From the NCBI GenBank assembly GCA_024958795.1, contig JANXHP010000056.1, positions 1 to 34,471 of the forward strand: a stretch of DNA of 34,471 nt, given 5' to 3'. Each line of letters begins with the position of its first letter. Positions within the stretch are counted from its first letter, which is position 1. Under the pieces are notes generated by a model, which was not told where the DNA came from, made no database searches, and saw only the letters and a list, made by a program, of their open reading frames with translations. The position numbers and the translations under genes were made by a program. Origin of the DNA: Candidatus Poseidoniaceae archaeon (GTDB taxonomy: Archaea; Thermoplasmatota; Poseidoniia; Poseidoniales; Poseidoniaceae). This document shows, piece after piece, positions 33,095 through 34,471 of this stretch.

Positions 33095-33352
33095 GCGTTG
33101 TGTAGAACGGCGTTGGCGGCTGAGTTCCTCGGAGCAATGACTGCCGCCATCCTCTGCATACGTGAAGCCGAAGCCATTGCGATTCCGAGAAACCTCCTGT
33201 TGGAGCAAGCTCGGGGTCAGGAAGGTGATCGAGATTATGACGTATTTTGTGCAAGAAGCTCAAGTGCATTATTTTCTCGCCAATTTTTTTAGGAACAGCA
33301 ATTCATTAAATTGAATACAGCGACAAGTAGCCCAAAGGATCGTAACAAGAGA
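33095..33352 (+). other. Pre-16S rRNA leader
   Basis: External transcribed spacer between promoter and mature 16S. GGCGGC (33115-33120) pairs with GCCGCC (33143-33148). Archaeal leaders normally hold half of the bulge-helix-bulge processing stem; the other half would lie after the 16S gene, outside the window, so the cleavage site cannot be placed. ORFs across this region are not believable. Confidence 0.6.

Positions 33353-34471
<1,119 letters not shown>

Overview
The window looks like a chromosomal segment of a planktonic euryarchaeon, most probably Marine Group II (Poseidoniales, Thermoplasmatota). The archaeal signs are the canonical archaeal order of the uL3-to-secY ribosomal cluster (with aIF1, RNase P protein 1, eS4, eL32 and eL19), a thermosome, a Hef-type helicase, eL41, a tRNA-Trp whose intron is a C/D-box guide RNA, and an archaeal 16S rRNA. 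Large secreted, C-terminally anchored proteins and a subtilase fit the Marine Group II lifestyle. The lineage is an inference from gene content and the look of the 16S sequence; no search was run.

Layout. 1-960: end of a calcineurin-like phosphoesterase and a SprT-like zinc metalloprotein. 1080-1590: tRNA-Arg(TCT), a 35-residue eL41 gene, and intron-containing tRNA-Trp(CCA). 1637-2467 (minus): a TM2-domain protein. 2592-11506: a membrane-anchored S8 protease, a class I aminotransferase, two membrane proteins of unknown function, and a 1124-residue surface protein. 11597-13228: thermosome. 13362-16194: a two-gene unit that resembles SdhB/HdrC and HdrB/SdhE but has lost nearly all of the iron-sulfur cysteines; the first gene also carries an intact-looking ferredoxin and a flavodoxin domain. 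16214-18100 (minus): Hef-like helicase without nuclease. 18252-30722: promoter, long structured leader and 24 genes of translation and RNase P. 30791-32734: secY with an extra N-terminal membrane domain. 32735-33352: AT-rich spacer, rRNA promoter and pre-16S leader. 33353-34471: 5' three-quarters of 16S rRNA.

How the parts work together. The right half is a growth-rate locus: ribosomal proteins, initiation factor 1, RNase P subunit, the Sec channel and 16S rRNA. The r-protein cluster and the rRNA gene start with nearly the same promoter-plus-start region (TTTAGAA, 13 nt, TATAGGGGAGGT and further matches), which suggests shared control. Many genes in the cluster use a TGAGGTGA box in which the upstream stop codon merges with the ribosome binding site.

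The strongest candidates for something undescribed are (1) the ferredoxin-flavodoxin-pseudoSdhB protein and its cysteine-poor HdrB-like partner, (2) the structured leader of the uL3 operon together with the promoter shared with 16S rRNA, and (3) the SecY with four additional N-terminal membrane segments. The tRNA-Trp intron can be read base by base as a guide for 2'-O-methylation of C34 and U39.
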